Source: Sphingobacterium alkalisoli (GTDB lineage Bacteria > Bacteroidota > Bacteroidia > Sphingobacteriales > Sphingobacteriaceae). Taken from it: a stretch of 64,000 bases of DNA. The notes beneath the pieces were generated by a model that saw only the letters and a list, made by a program, of their open reading frames with translations, did no database searches and was not told the origin of the DNA. The stretch covers positions 124,001 to 188,000 of the forward strand of contig NZ_SUKA01000006.1 of the NCBI RefSeq assembly GCF_005049105.1, read 5' to 3'. The translations under genes and the position numbers were made by a program. This document shows positions 1 through 9,295 of this stretch, in pieces; positions within the stretch are counted from its first letter, which is position 1; each line of letters starts with the position of its first letter.

Positions 1-1417
1 CCTCACCTTCGTCATGGAAATCAGCAAATTCACGACGTCTCCCTTCGCGTACCGCCTGTATTAGATTGGGATCACTATGGTCGACAAAGTACAGGAAGGG
101 CTTTTTCGACGCCCACTCCTCACCCATGAACAACATAGGCGTATACGATGAGATCATCACGGCCGTGGCCATCAGTCGTTGTATTTCGGGACTGTACAGC
201 ATACTGCTGCGTTCGCCCAGCATCCGGTTACCAATCTGATCATGATTTTGCGAGAAGACGATAAATTGATGGTCTGGCAGGTCTGCCGCACTTGTTCCGA
301 AAAATTTTTGGCGATGCGGAGAAAAACCACCATCGAACACGTAGGCTTCTTGATAGGCTTTCGTTAGATGTTTTACTCCTTCAAACTCGCTGTAATAGCC
401 GTTTCTCTTCTCTCCGGCAGCAACACGGAGCGAATGGTGAAATTCATCGAGCCATTGGGCATCCATTCCAAGACCATTTTTTTCTAAGGGTTCTAAATAG
501 CGCCGGTCATTGAGGTCGCATTCTGCAATAAGGAAGTGAGACTTTCCGCTTTGTTGGATCACCTTGTTTGTAACCTCCCGTATTTCTTGAAGGATGTGCC
601 GTGGACTGAAATCTTTTATTGCATGTACCGCATCCAGCCGGAGGCCATCGATATGGAAATCGCTCAACCACATATATACGTTTGCCAACACAAAATCTCG
701 GACACCGTTATTCCATGCATCATCATAGTTAACGGCTTGTCCCCACGGGGTCTGGTATTTGTCGGTAAAATACGGGCCATATGCTGGAAGGTAATTACCT
801 TCGGGGCCAAAGTGATTGTACACTACGTCTAGAATAACTGCTATGTCTTCTCGATGGCAGGCATCTACTAATTTCTGTAGATATTTTGCACCGCCATAGC
901 TATGTTGCACGGCAAAACTAAATACCCCATCATAACCCCAGTTTCGCTCGCCGGGAAACTGTGCTACGGGCATAATCTCAATGGCATTGATGCCTAGTGC
1001 CTTTAGATAAGGAAGGCGCTCAATGACACCTTCAAAGTCTCCGTTAGGGGTGAACGTGCCAACATGGAGCTCGTAAATAATAAGATCGCGTAGCGACGGG
1101 GGTTGATAGTCCTCATCTGTCCAGTCAAATTGCAGGTCGACCATCGCCGAGGGTCCATGTACGCCCTCGGGCTGTGACCGCGACACCGGGTCAGGGTATT
1201 CGTTCTCATCAATAGCAATCCTGTACTGTTGCCCCGCTTGGAGACGGTTACTTTCGGCATACCAATAGCCATAAGCCTGCGCCGTTAATGGGACTTTACT
1301 GTCTGGCGCATAGGTATGTAGTACTACGCTTTTTGCCTGTGGTGCCCATACCGTGATTTGTGTATTATGGGCGGTTAATGTAACGCCCAATTGTCTTATA
1401 CCTGCTATTTTATTCAT
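1..1417 (-). CDS. treZ: malto-oligosyltrehalose trehalohydrolase (partial, C-terminus outside window)
   Basis: The last enzyme of the TreY/TreZ route: it hydrolyses maltooligosyl-trehalose to free trehalose in the cytoplasm. The frame is open from an ATG at 1417 to the left edge (about 472 codons; the family is usually near 600). An N-terminal early-set domain precedes a GH13 barrel. The catalytic triad is visible: GLRLDAVHAI (Asp262), IAECD (Glu299) and QNHDQIGNR (Asp393). The visible sequence ends at the TreZ-like GRRREF segment. It lies 43 bp downstream of glgX on the same strand and is probably co-transcribed with it. Family assignment is firm; only the C-terminus is missing. Confidence 0.93.
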   Translation of the reverse strand, partial: MNKIAGIRQLGVTLTAHNTQITVWAPQAKSVVLHTYAPDSKVPLTAQAYGYWYAESNRLQAGQQYRIAIDENEYPDPVSRSQPEGVHGPSAMVDLQFDWTDEDYQPPSLRDLIIYELHVGTFTPNGDFEGVIERLPYLKALGINAIEIMPVAQFPGERNWGYDGVFSFAVQHSYGGAKYLQKLVDACHREDIAVILDVVYNHFGPEGNYLPAYGPYFTDKYQTPWGQAVNYDDAWNNGVRDFVLANVYMWLSDFHIDGLRLDAVHAIKDFSPRHILQEIREVTNKVIQQSGKSHFLIAECDLNDRRYLEPLEKNGLGMDAQWLDEFHHSLRVAAGEKRNGYYSEFEGVKHLTKAYQEAYVFDGGFSPHRQKFFGTSAADLPDHQFIVFSQNHDQIGNRMLGERSSMLYSPEIQRLMATAVMISSYTPMLFMGEEWASKKPFLYFVDHSDPNLIQAVREGRRREFADFHDEGE

Positions 1418-1460
1418 ATCCTATATCGAAATTATGGAAAAACGGGGTAGCTTTTTATGT

Positions 1461-3581
1461 TCAGGACGCAGACATCAGTACCACGATAGAACGCCCCTGT
1501 AAGGTCATGCTGGCTTCCGCGTCCACTTCCTCGTGTGCGCCTATAGTCTCTAAAGTTGTATCTAGTATCTTTACCCAGCGCGCACTGTACTTTTTAGCGG
1601 GAAGGGTATAGTTGATCGGTTCCCAATACGCATTGAACATAATATAGAAGCTTTGGTCTACGATTTTGGAACCGTCATCATCTAACGACCGTATCCCGTG
1701 ACCATTTAAGAAAACAGCCAGTGAGCGCGCAAAGTCATGGTCCCAATGTGAATCGTCCATCTCTACACCGTCGGGCAAAAACCAGGCGATATCTTCTAAT
1801 CCGATGCCTTTGATAGGTATGCCCTGAAACCATTTACGACGACAAAAGATGGGGTGATCTCTCCGAAGGGCGATCAACTGTTGTGTGAAATTAAGCAGGC
1901 TTTCGTCTTTTCCGGCCCAATCGAGCCAAGATATTTCATTATCTTGGCAATACGCATTATTGTTGCCCTGCTGCGTGCGTCCAAATTCATCGCCAGCGAC
2001 CAGCATAGGTACACCCTGTGAAAGAAAAAGTGTCGTGAGCAGATTCCTTTTTTGGCGGGCACGTAGCCTATTGATTTCTTCATCGTCGGTAGGGCCCTCT
2101 GCGCCGCAATTCCACGAACGGTTGTGGCTGTCTCCATCATTATTGTCTTCTCCGTTGGCCTCATTGTGTTTCTCATTGTACGAAACAAGATCATGCAGCG
2201 TGAAACCGTCGTGAGCCGTTACGAAATTAATGCTGGCAGTGGGTTTACGATAGTCATCTTGGTAGAGGTCGGACGAGCCGGTGAGCCGATCTGCAAATTC
2301 GCCGAGCATGCTATCGGCTCCAATCCAATAGTCGCGTATACAATCCCTGTACTTCCCGTTCCATTCAGCCCATCCAGGAGGAAATTTTCCAACCTGATAG
2401 CCTCCTTCGCCAATATCCCAGGGTTCGGCAATCAGTTTCACCTGTGAAATTACGGGATCCTGATGGATGACGTCGAAAAAGGAACTTAGTTTATCTACCT
2501 CATGCAGTTCGCGCGCAAGGGCAGAGGCAAGGTCGAACCGAAATCCGTCTACATGCATTTCCAAAATCCAGTAGCGTAGGCTGTCCATGATTAAACGAAG
2601 TACATTGGGCAGTCGGGCGTTGAGCGTATTGCCGGTGCCAGTATAGTCCATGTAATATCGGCAATCTTCGGTAAGCCGGTAATACGCAGCATTGTCGATG
2701 CCACGAAAGGATAGGGTAGGTCCCATCTCGTTGCCTTCACCGGTATGGTTGTAGACCACATCCAAAATAACCTCAATGCCGGCTTGGTGAAGGGTCTTAA
2801 CCATTTCTTTAAACTCGTTGACTTGTTGCCCTTGTATCCCCTTCGATGCGTAGCGGACGTCTGGAGCAAAAAAGCCGATGGTATTATAGCCCCAATAATT
2901 GGTAAGTCCTTTTTCCTGAAGATGCCAGTCGGTGATAAAATGATGAATGGGCATGAGCTCAATAGCCGTCACTCCCAATGCCTGTAAATAGGAGATGGTA
3001 GTAGGATGAGCTAGGGCAGAATAACTTCCCCGCATTTCTCTGGGTATATCTGGATGAAGCTGCGTAAACCCTTTGACTTGCATTTCGTAGATGACACTTT
3101 TATGGAGTGGTGTACGGAGCGGTTTATCCCCTTCCCAATCGAAGGATTGGTCGACAACAACGCACTTCGGTAAATAAGATGCACTGTCTTGGCTACTAAA
3201 GCTGAGATCTTTTTCTGGATGGCCTACTTCATAGCCAAAAAGGGAATCATCCCATTGTAAAGTGCCTGCTATCGCTTTGGCATAGGGATCAATCAACAGC
3301 TTGTGGGGATTGAAGCGGTGTCCGTTTTCAGGATCGTACGGTCCATAAACCCGATAACCATATAGCTGCCCAGGTCCAATATTCGGAACATACACGTGCC
3401 AGACCTGATGTGTTCGTTCTTTAATCCGTATTTTTAAGGGTTTTGCGTCTTCCTCGGATTTGTTGAAGAGGCAAAGGTCGACCCCTTCCGCGTTCTCTGC
3501 GTAGATGGAGAAATTCACACCTTTTCCATCATACGTAGCACCTAGGGGATAAGGTGATCCCGCAAATATTTTTGTATCCAT
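1461..3581 (-). CDS. glgX: glycogen debranching enzyme, isoamylase type (GlgX/TreX)
   Basis: A GH13_11 isoamylase of 706 residues that hydrolyses alpha-1,6 branches of glycogen, releasing linear maltodextrins. An N-terminal CBM48-like domain (about residues 10-110) precedes the barrel. The catalytic residues are Asp350 in GFRFDLAS, Glu386 in IAEPWD and Asp458 in TAHDGFTLHD, the last followed by the debrancher segment SYNEKHNEANGEDNNDG. It lies between treY-malQ and treZ, the usual place of the treX-type debrancher in trehalose operons, so its products probably feed TreY. Length is typical of the family. Confidence 0.95.
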   Translation of the reverse strand: MDTKIFAGSPYPLGATYDGKGVNFSIYAENAEGVDLCLFNKSEEDAKPLKIRIKERTHQVWHVYVPNIGPGQLYGYRVYGPYDPENGHRFNPHKLLIDPYAKAIAGTLQWDDSLFGYEVGHPEKDLSFSSQDSASYLPKCVVVDQSFDWEGDKPLRTPLHKSVIYEMQVKGFTQLHPDIPREMRGSYSALAHPTTISYLQALGVTAIELMPIHHFITDWHLQEKGLTNYWGYNTIGFFAPDVRYASKGIQGQQVNEFKEMVKTLHQAGIEVILDVVYNHTGEGNEMGPTLSFRGIDNAAYYRLTEDCRYYMDYTGTGNTLNARLPNVLRLIMDSLRYWILEMHVDGFRFDLASALARELHEVDKLSSFFDVIHQDPVISQVKLIAEPWDIGEGGYQVGKFPPGWAEWNGKYRDCIRDYWIGADSMLGEFADRLTGSSDLYQDDYRKPTASINFVTAHDGFTLHDLVSYNEKHNEANGEDNNDGDSHNRSWNCGAEGPTDDEEINRLRARQKRNLLTTLFLSQGVPMLVAGDEFGRTQQGNNNAYCQDNEISWLDWAGKDESLLNFTQQLIALRRDHPIFCRRKWFQGIPIKGIGLEDIAWFLPDGVEMDDSHWDHDFARSLAVFLNGHGIRSLDDDGSKIVDQSFYIMFNAYWEPINYTLPAKKYSARWVKILDTTLETIGAHEEVDAEASMTLQGRSIVVLMSAS

Positions 3582-3682
3582 AGTGTATTTAGTAATTCAA
3601 TGGTGATAAATTGTCAAAAGGACAACAACGTAAATAGCTTCGAAGTTTTATAATCAAATAAATTTTGTAGCTGCGTGATTTT

Positions 3683-6600
3683 CTACCGGTCATATAACTC
3701 GACGAACTGCTTCAGCTTTTTTTGTAGATGCTTATCGTATGCATCGGGGAGCATCCGCCAGCTCCAGTTGCCCGTGGTACTGGCTGGACTGTTCATGCGA
3801 TGCGATCCATCAAGTGAAAGGATATCCTGCATGGGCACGATGGCGATATCGGCTACGGAAGCATAAGCCATTCGAATCAGCATGTCATTTATATTCGTTT
3901 TCTGCATTTTAGATGCGATATATTGCGAAAATCTATCTTTGGAGGCCTCATCTAGTTCATCCTGAAACCAACCTTGCAGGGTATTGTTGTCGTGTGTGCC
4001 CGTATAAACAATGAAATTTTTGCCATGATTGTGCGGAATATGTGGTGAACGTGCCATATCCTCCCCAAACGCGAACTGTAATACCTTCATGCCGGGAAGA
4101 TCATGCGCATCCCGGAGCTGATATACGGGATTATCAATATCGCCCAGATCTTCAGCGATAAATGGCATCTCACCTAGAGCAGACTGTAGCACGTTAAAGA
4201 AATCGATCCCGGGAGCTTCTTTCCAACTGCCATGTTTTGCGGTTGTCTCCGTGGCTGGTACCTCCCAATATGCTGCGAAAGCGCGGAAGTGGTCTAACCT
4301 CACCTTGTCATAAAGTTTACAGTTATGGGCAAGCCGGTCAATCCACCACTGATAACCTTCTCGTTTTAGTGCTTGCCAATCAAACACAGGCATTCCCCAC
4401 AGTTGTCCGTCGGCATTGAAATAGTCGGGAGGTACGCCCGCGACCGCCTTTAGGTTGCCATTTGCTTCTAGCGAAAACAGCTGTGGGTGAGCCCAAACAT
4501 CAGCCGAGTCATGACTCACGTACATGGGCACGTCACCTAACAACTGTATGCCTAAACCATGGCAATGCTGTCGTAGCGCATGCCACTGCTTGAAAAAAAT
4601 GTATTGTAACCACTTCTGTTTTTGGATCTCCCGCTCATGAGCAGTTTCAAACGCTTGGAGCGCCTCCCTTTCCCGGGCTTTAAATGAAGACGGCCAGTTA
4701 TACCAAGGTGTATCCAAGTGTTTTTTGCGTAAAGCGGCAAATAATGCGTAATTATGCAGCCAGTGCTGTTCCTCTTGACAGAATCGTTGAAAATCCGGAA
4801 TACTTTCCAGATTAACGCGATCAAAGGCTTTATTGAGCAATTTTGTTTTGACGGATTCGACAAGCGCGTAATTAACCCGTTCGGACGATTTGAAGGTTCC
4901 TTTTTTTAGTTCTTTTTTTCGGAGCAGACCGTCTTGTGCCAATGCTTCTAAATCAATAAACAGTGGGTTTCCTGCCAGGGCGCTAAATGTGCTATACGGC
5001 GAATAGTATTGCTCTTTTGAAAGAGGCCCTAGGGGTAAAACCTGCCACCACCGCTGTCCACTTGCCCGTAGAAAATTTGCGAACTGAAAGGCGTTTTTGC
5101 CAAAATCCCCAATGCCAAATTCTGATGGCAGAGAGCTGATATGCATCAAAATGCCAGCGCCGCGAAACTTAGTCGCTTCTTCTCCTTTTAGAATAGCAAT
5201 TGGCAGTTTGTTAAAAATGTTATTTAATTTGATTTCCGTGCTTTCTCCGGTGTCCGTCGTAAGAAGGTGTTCCCATTTTATTGTTCCAGTGCTTGGTAGG
5301 ATGATGCAGGTGTCGCCCCAATCCAAACCGGAAGGTAGCGCTTCGCGCATTGCAGGAATGCCAGCAAGGTGCAGCGGAACAGCGACGACAATCCACTCTT
5401 GTTCATATTTACGTGCAAAAGCAAGTACATGTCGGCGGTAAGCTCCTGTTACCTCGAGCGGAATATATTCGCCATGGTTAAAGAGACCAGGGGAGTCGTG
5501 CCGCAAATCGATCAGCTTTTTGAGAAGCCAAAGCTTGATCTTGCCGTTATAGCGTTCTTCCCAGAGTGATTGAACAACGGTCTCTGCATTTAGGCTATTG
5601 ATTTCGGTCAAGTAGCTTTGTTGGGTAGCATAATCTACTGCGCGCCGATTATCGGGGTCGACGAAACTCAGGTCCCATAATTCGGTTCCTTGGTACACAT
5701 CGGGTATGCCCGGACAGGTGAATTTTAATACCTGCTGCGTCAGCGAATTCAATATCCCGAAATCGGATACACGTTCAAAAAACGGATAAAATGCAGGATG
5801 GAATGTGCCATTCTGATCCAACAGAAAGCTGGCGAAATGCCGTACACGTGCTTCATAATCGTCGTTTGGTGATGCCCAGTCCGACCGATCTTTTCCTTCC
5901 CTAAGGTATTTGGATAGGTATGCGTGAAACCGTTCCTCAAATCCGTCAGCGGATGTACTGGACATGGGATAGGAGCCCAGCAGAGCCTGATAGATGAAAT
6001 AGATATCGTTGGGATGCGGTAATGTTTCTTTGTAATGTTCTTTTACGATAGCTTGCCATATATCGACTTGCTCTATCCAGCCTTGTGGCCAGGCTGTCAG
6101 TACCTGCAACCGACTCCGTACGTCTTCCCCCCGCTTGGTATCATGGGTTGCACTGGCATTCAAGGCCAGGGGCCACTGCCGTTGTCTTTTTCGCATCGCG
6201 CGATGAAAAGCTGATTTGCGAATACCGTAATAAGCCGGATGATCGCCCACTTCGTTGTGACCGATAAATCGATTATAGGTATACATTAAGGTGTCTTCGA
6301 CGCCCTTGGCCATTACTGGACCTGTGAATTGCATGCAACGAAGCAAAAAAGACATCACTTTCTTCCCATAGTTTTGATCTGCTCCGTTTTGAGCCTTTTG
6401 AAAGATTTTCTTTAAAATTTTGATCTCACCGCGTAGTTCGTGTCGATCTTCTGATATCCTCTGGAGAACCGATAAAATGATTTGATAGCTTTTCTTCGCC
6501 AACGGAAAGCTGTAGTCGTACAGCCGATATACGGGAAAGTAGGCAAGAAAAGCCTGAATGACCTCGCGCATACGATTCTGTTTGATGTTATTGCCTACTT

Positions 6601-7870
6601 TAGCAAGCGATAACTCAGAGAATAGGATACAAAGATTATCTATTTCTCCCTGCATGTGATTAACCAAAATAGCTGTTTTCTTTTGCAGCTGCTGCTTTTT
6701 AATCGAATCCTTGTTTTCGGTCAGTCTTTTGTAATAGTCTGTGAGTAGTTTTTTGCTTTTTCGGTTTGTACAGACATTATTAGAGAGTGCTAAAAAATCA
6801 TAACCTGTGGTACCCTGAATAGGCCAGTCTTTCGGTAGCTTTTCATGGTATTCTAGTATTTTTTCGGCTACAATATATGTATCCGGCCCGCATAATCTCC
6901 GTAAATCGTTGAGATATGTTGTCGGATTGTGCAATCCGTCAATATGGTCGATCCGGAGGCCGTCAATGATTCCCTCTTGCAACAGTTCTTTGACGAGCTG
7001 ATGGGTTGCGCGGAATACCTTTCTATCCTGAACGTTTAGGCATATCAACCCATTGACGGTGAAGAACCGTCTGAAATTTATCTGGACGTCGGTTTCCTGC
7101 CAGTGGCAAAGACGGTAGTGCTGCTGAGTAAGGAGCTCTGTTATCGCCTCTTCGGATGCGTTTAACTTCGCAAGACGGCGTAGCAGCTGGGCGCGGTTAT
7201 TCTTGGATCCCAACTTTGAAGCCAGCTCATGTTGCAAAATCTTCCATCCATCTTTATCTCCATTTGCCTCTAAGATGGCTATGTGGCTGCTAAGCTCGTC
7301 GAGGTCTGTATTAAGGGAAGATGAAAGGTCGCTTAGGACAAACAGGTAGGATGATGGACGGAGGGGAAACATATTTTCGAAATAAGATAGGTAAAGTCTA
7401 CCATCTTGCAATACTACAGACAATTCGTGTGCACGGACCGTATCATCTAGAGAGGCTCCAAGAACAGGCACCATCAGTTTGTCTTTTTTGAAAGCCGGGT
7501 TGCTGTATAGTGTGTCAAAATAGGTAGCATAGCAGGAGGTGGCTCCAAAAAGCAATACGTCCATCATCCAGCTGTTATCAGGATGATAAGCCATATGGTT
7601 TGGAACAACGTCCTGTAACCACTTGATATTATATTGCTTGAGTGTTTGTTTCAGTGCGCGCAGTTGGTCTATTGTACCCAAATCGGGGTTGATAAGCTGT
7701 GTATCTGTCCCGTCGTATCCATGCGTACTGCCTGGTACGGCTTTAAATATAGGTGACGCATAAATGGTATCGATGCCCAGTTGCTGCAGGTAATCGATAC
7801 ACTGTTCGAAATCCTGAAAATTAAAACCACTATGAAATTGAATGCGATAGGTAGTACGGGGCATTTTCAT
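3683..7870 (-). CDS. bifunctional malto-oligosyltrehalose synthase / 4-alpha-glucanotransferase fusion (TreY-MalQ)
   Basis: One uninterrupted 1395-residue frame encodes two enzymes. Residues 1 to about 890 are TreY (GH13_26), which isomerises the reducing-end alpha-1,4 bond of a maltodextrin to alpha,alpha-1,1. It opens with TYRIQFHSGFNF and has GLRIDHIDG with nucleophile Asp308, and PDVYQGTEL. Residues from about 905 are MalQ (GH77), which disproportionates maltodextrins: GILMHISSLPS, VRLDHFR (Asp1193), IAEDLG (Glu1240) and GTHDNNT (Asp1294). All MalQ catalytic residues are intact, so both halves look active. It is first in the leftward trehalose operon, 101 bp before glgX. The MalQ half could recycle chains too short for TreY. 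No frameshift lies at the junction. Confidence 0.95.
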   Translation of the reverse strand: MKMPRTTYRIQFHSGFNFQDFEQCIDYLQQLGIDTIYASPIFKAVPGSTHGYDGTDTQLINPDLGTIDQLRALKQTLKQYNIKWLQDVVPNHMAYHPDNSWMMDVLLFGATSCYATYFDTLYSNPAFKKDKLMVPVLGASLDDTVRAHELSVVLQDGRLYLSYFENMFPLRPSSYLFVLSDLSSSLNTDLDELSSHIAILEANGDKDGWKILQHELASKLGSKNNRAQLLRRLAKLNASEEAITELLTQQHYRLCHWQETDVQINFRRFFTVNGLICLNVQDRKVFRATHQLVKELLQEGIIDGLRIDHIDGLHNPTTYLNDLRRLCGPDTYIVAEKILEYHEKLPKDWPIQGTTGYDFLALSNNVCTNRKSKKLLTDYYKRLTENKDSIKKQQLQKKTAILVNHMQGEIDNLCILFSELSLAKVGNNIKQNRMREVIQAFLAYFPVYRLYDYSFPLAKKSYQIILSVLQRISEDRHELRGEIKILKKIFQKAQNGADQNYGKKVMSFLLRCMQFTGPVMAKGVEDTLMYTYNRFIGHNEVGDHPAYYGIRKSAFHRAMRKRQRQWPLALNASATHDTKRGEDVRSRLQVLTAWPQGWIEQVDIWQAIVKEHYKETLPHPNDIYFIYQALLGSYPMSSTSADGFEERFHAYLSKYLREGKDRSDWASPNDDYEARVRHFASFLLDQNGTFHPAFYPFFERVSDFGILNSLTQQVLKFTCPGIPDVYQGTELWDLSFVDPDNRRAVDYATQQSYLTEINSLNAETVVQSLWEERYNGKIKLWLLKKLIDLRHDSPGLFNHGEYIPLEVTGAYRRHVLAFARKYEQEWIVVAVPLHLAGIPAMREALPSGLDWGDTCIILPSTGTIKWEHLLTTDTGESTEIKLNNIFNKLPIAILKGEEATKFRGAGILMHISSLPSEFGIGDFGKNAFQFANFLRASGQRWWQVLPLGPLSKEQYYSPYSTFSALAGNPLFIDLEALAQDGLLRKKELKKGTFKSSERVNYALVESVKTKLLNKAFDRVNLESIPDFQRFCQEEQHWLHNYALFAALRKKHLDTPWYNWPSSFKAREREALQAFETAHEREIQKQKWLQYIFFKQWHALRQHCHGLGIQLLGDVPMYVSHDSADVWAHPQLFSLEANGNLKAVAGVPPDYFNADGQLWGMPVFDWQALKREGYQWWIDRLAHNCKLYDKVRLDHFRAFAAYWEVPATETTAKHGSWKEAPGIDFFNVLQSALGEMPFIAEDLGDIDNPVYQLRDAHDLPGMKVLQFAFGEDMARSPHIPHNHGKNFIVYTGTHDNNTLQGWFQDELDEASKDRFSQYIASKMQKTNINDMLIRMAYASVADIAIVPMQDILSLDGSHRMNSPASTTGNWSWRMLPDAYDKHLQKKLKQFVELYDR

Positions 7871-8229
7871 AAATTAAAAATTTATTTTCTTACTACCATT
7901 CAACAGCGCTCATCGAAATATGTTTACGCGTGGTACTTCTATCAGCCTAGAACCGTGGCGAAATGTGATTATTAGCAGAAAATTAGATGTTTTTATGTGC
8001 TCTATGTCCGGATTTTTCTGTTTATAGAAAGAAAATACATCTTTCTGCGTAGAAATACGAGATGATGTCGAAAAGACGCAAGCCATGTATATCAAAATAC
8101 TTGATTTTCGTTAAATGAAAACTAAAGCAAGATGGGGTGCGTTTAACTTTCAACTCTCGGGGCCGTCCAGATAGAAAAGAACTGGATGATTCGGGAACCT
8201 ATGATGAAAACATTTAAAAAGGAGCTATT
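7871..8229. other. divergent intergenic region between treY-malQ and the cytidylyltransferase pair
   Basis: This 359 bp spacer must carry the promoters of the leftward trehalose operon and the rightward gene at 8230. I found no clean TAnnTTTG element on either strand. A 7-bp inverted repeat, AGAAAGA / TCTTTCT with a 7-nt spacer, lies at 8026-8046 and could be an operator or a small hairpin. A GGAG motif at 8221-8224 sits just before the ATG at 8230 and is an unusually good Shine-Dalgarno for this lineage. No convincing small gene or RNA was seen. Confidence 0.5.
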
Positions 8230-8709
8230 ATGAAGATAGGAATTACCTTCTCTGCATTTGATTTACTGCATGCAGGACACATTAAAATGCTAGAGGATGC
8301 GAAGGAACAGTGTGATTATTTAATCTGCGGATTGCAAACTGATCCTACATTGGACAGGGCCGAGAAAAACAAGCCCACACAAACGGTGTTTGAGCGGTAC
8401 ATGCAGTTACGCGCCTGTAAACATGTAAATAAAATTATTCCGTACGCGACAGAGCAGGACTTAGAAGATATCATGCGCTCGTTTAAGATACATGTCCGCA
8501 TTTTAGGCGATGAATACATGCATAAGAATTTTACTGGGAGGGAATACTGTGAGGAAAAGGGTATCGAGCTGTATTTTAATCGACGGGAAAATCGTTTTTC
8601 AAGTTCTTCACTACGCCGAATTATCGCTGCTAAACAAGAGGAAAAACCTAGCGCTATCATTCGTATAGGCGATAACATGGATTATAAATTGCAGCGGGCA
8701 AAAGCATAG
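8230..8709 (+). CDS. cytidylyltransferase-like nucleotidyltransferase (TagD/RfaE C-domain type), copy 1
   Basis: A 159-residue HxGH-superfamily nucleotidyltransferase, which would join a nucleoside triphosphate to a phosphorylated alcohol or sugar. The opening GITFSAFDLLHAGHIKML carries the nucleotide-binding HAGH motif; RYMQLRACKHV and the C-terminal RFSSSSLRR (equivalent of the ISTS/R motif) are also present. Glycerol-3-phosphate cytidylyltransferase is the nearest well-known relative, but the substrate cannot be read from sequence. A close paralogue follows 42 bp downstream. A tail of about 25 residues after the catalytic domain is absent from the second copy. Confidence 0.85.
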   Translation: MKIGITFSAFDLLHAGHIKMLEDAKEQCDYLICGLQTDPTLDRAEKNKPTQTVFERYMQLRACKHVNKIIPYATEQDLEDIMRSFKIHVRILGDEYMHKNFTGREYCEEKGIELYFNRRENRFSSSSLRRIIAAKQEEKPSAIIRIGDNMDYKLQRAKA

Positions 8710-8751
8710 CTACTGCTCAGTTCGTTACCTTTTTAAAAACAAAGAATTAAT

Positions 8752-9195
8752 ATGAAGACAGGAATTATTTTTGGAGTATTCGATTTGCTCCATGTAGGGC
8801 ATATCGTGACATTGGAGCAGGCTAGGCGACAATGCGATTACCTAATTGTTGGCCTTAAAGCGGACGCGGATGAGACCGCGCAGGACGAGTCGCAGCCTGC
8901 ACAGACTGTTGTTGAGCGCTTTATTAAATTAGAAGGCTGCCAGTATGTGGATGAGATCATTCCTTACGAATCCGACGATGATATCGTTGATATACTACAG
9001 TCGCTGACTGTCGACGTGCACTTCGTGGGCGAAGAGCAGGCTTTGTACGATTTCCCCGGAAAAGCATATTGCATGAAGGAAGGTATCGAGCTTATATACA
9101 TCAAACGCAAACACCGCTTTTCTAGTCAAGGCTTGCGTAAGACGGTAAGTCAAAAGGAGCAACAGAAAGCATTCCAAATCAAAACGATAAATTAG
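8752..9195 (+). CDS. cytidylyltransferase-like nucleotidyltransferase, copy 2
   Basis: A 147-residue paralogue of the upstream gene: GIIFGVFDLLHVGHIVTLEQA has the HVGH nucleotide-binding motif in the same place, and the middle part (VVERFIKLEGCQYVDEIIPY) aligns closely. The C-terminal motif differs: RFSSQGLRK replaces RFSSSSLRR, removing two serines of the conserved S/T cluster that contacts the triphosphate in this superfamily. The two genes look like a tandem duplication with divergence and are probably co-transcribed. Function unknown beyond nucleotidyl transfer. Confidence 0.82.
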   Translation: MKTGIIFGVFDLLHVGHIVTLEQARRQCDYLIVGLKADADETAQDESQPAQTVVERFIKLEGCQYVDEIIPYESDDDIVDILQSLTVDVHFVGEEQALYDFPGKAYCMKEGIELIYIKRKHRFSSQGLRKTVSQKEQQKAFQIKTIN

Positions 9196-9295
9196 CTGAC
9201 ATAGTGATATCGATTAATTTAATGAATACATTAATAGCCGTATAAATCACGATGTCCATCGGGATTCTACCTTTTTCCGTCAACAAGTACGGAAA

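Noticed and set aside
1885..2447. Open frames on the plus strand opposite glgX (and similar long antisense frames in treY-malQ, bamA and dnaB)
   Set aside because: They lie wholly inside well-identified genes on the other strand, lack homology-like motifs and arise from codon bias.
7910..8095. 61-codon frame on the minus strand in the trehalose/cytidylyltransferase spacer
   Set aside because: Composition is not coding-like and it overlaps the expected promoter region; no recognisable motif.
7871..8229. tRNA, RNase P RNA, 6S RNA or riboswitch in the larger spacers
   Set aside because: No cloverleaf, TTCGA-type T-loop or known riboswitch core motif was seen in any spacer over 100 bp; a covariance search would be needed to exclude unusual forms.
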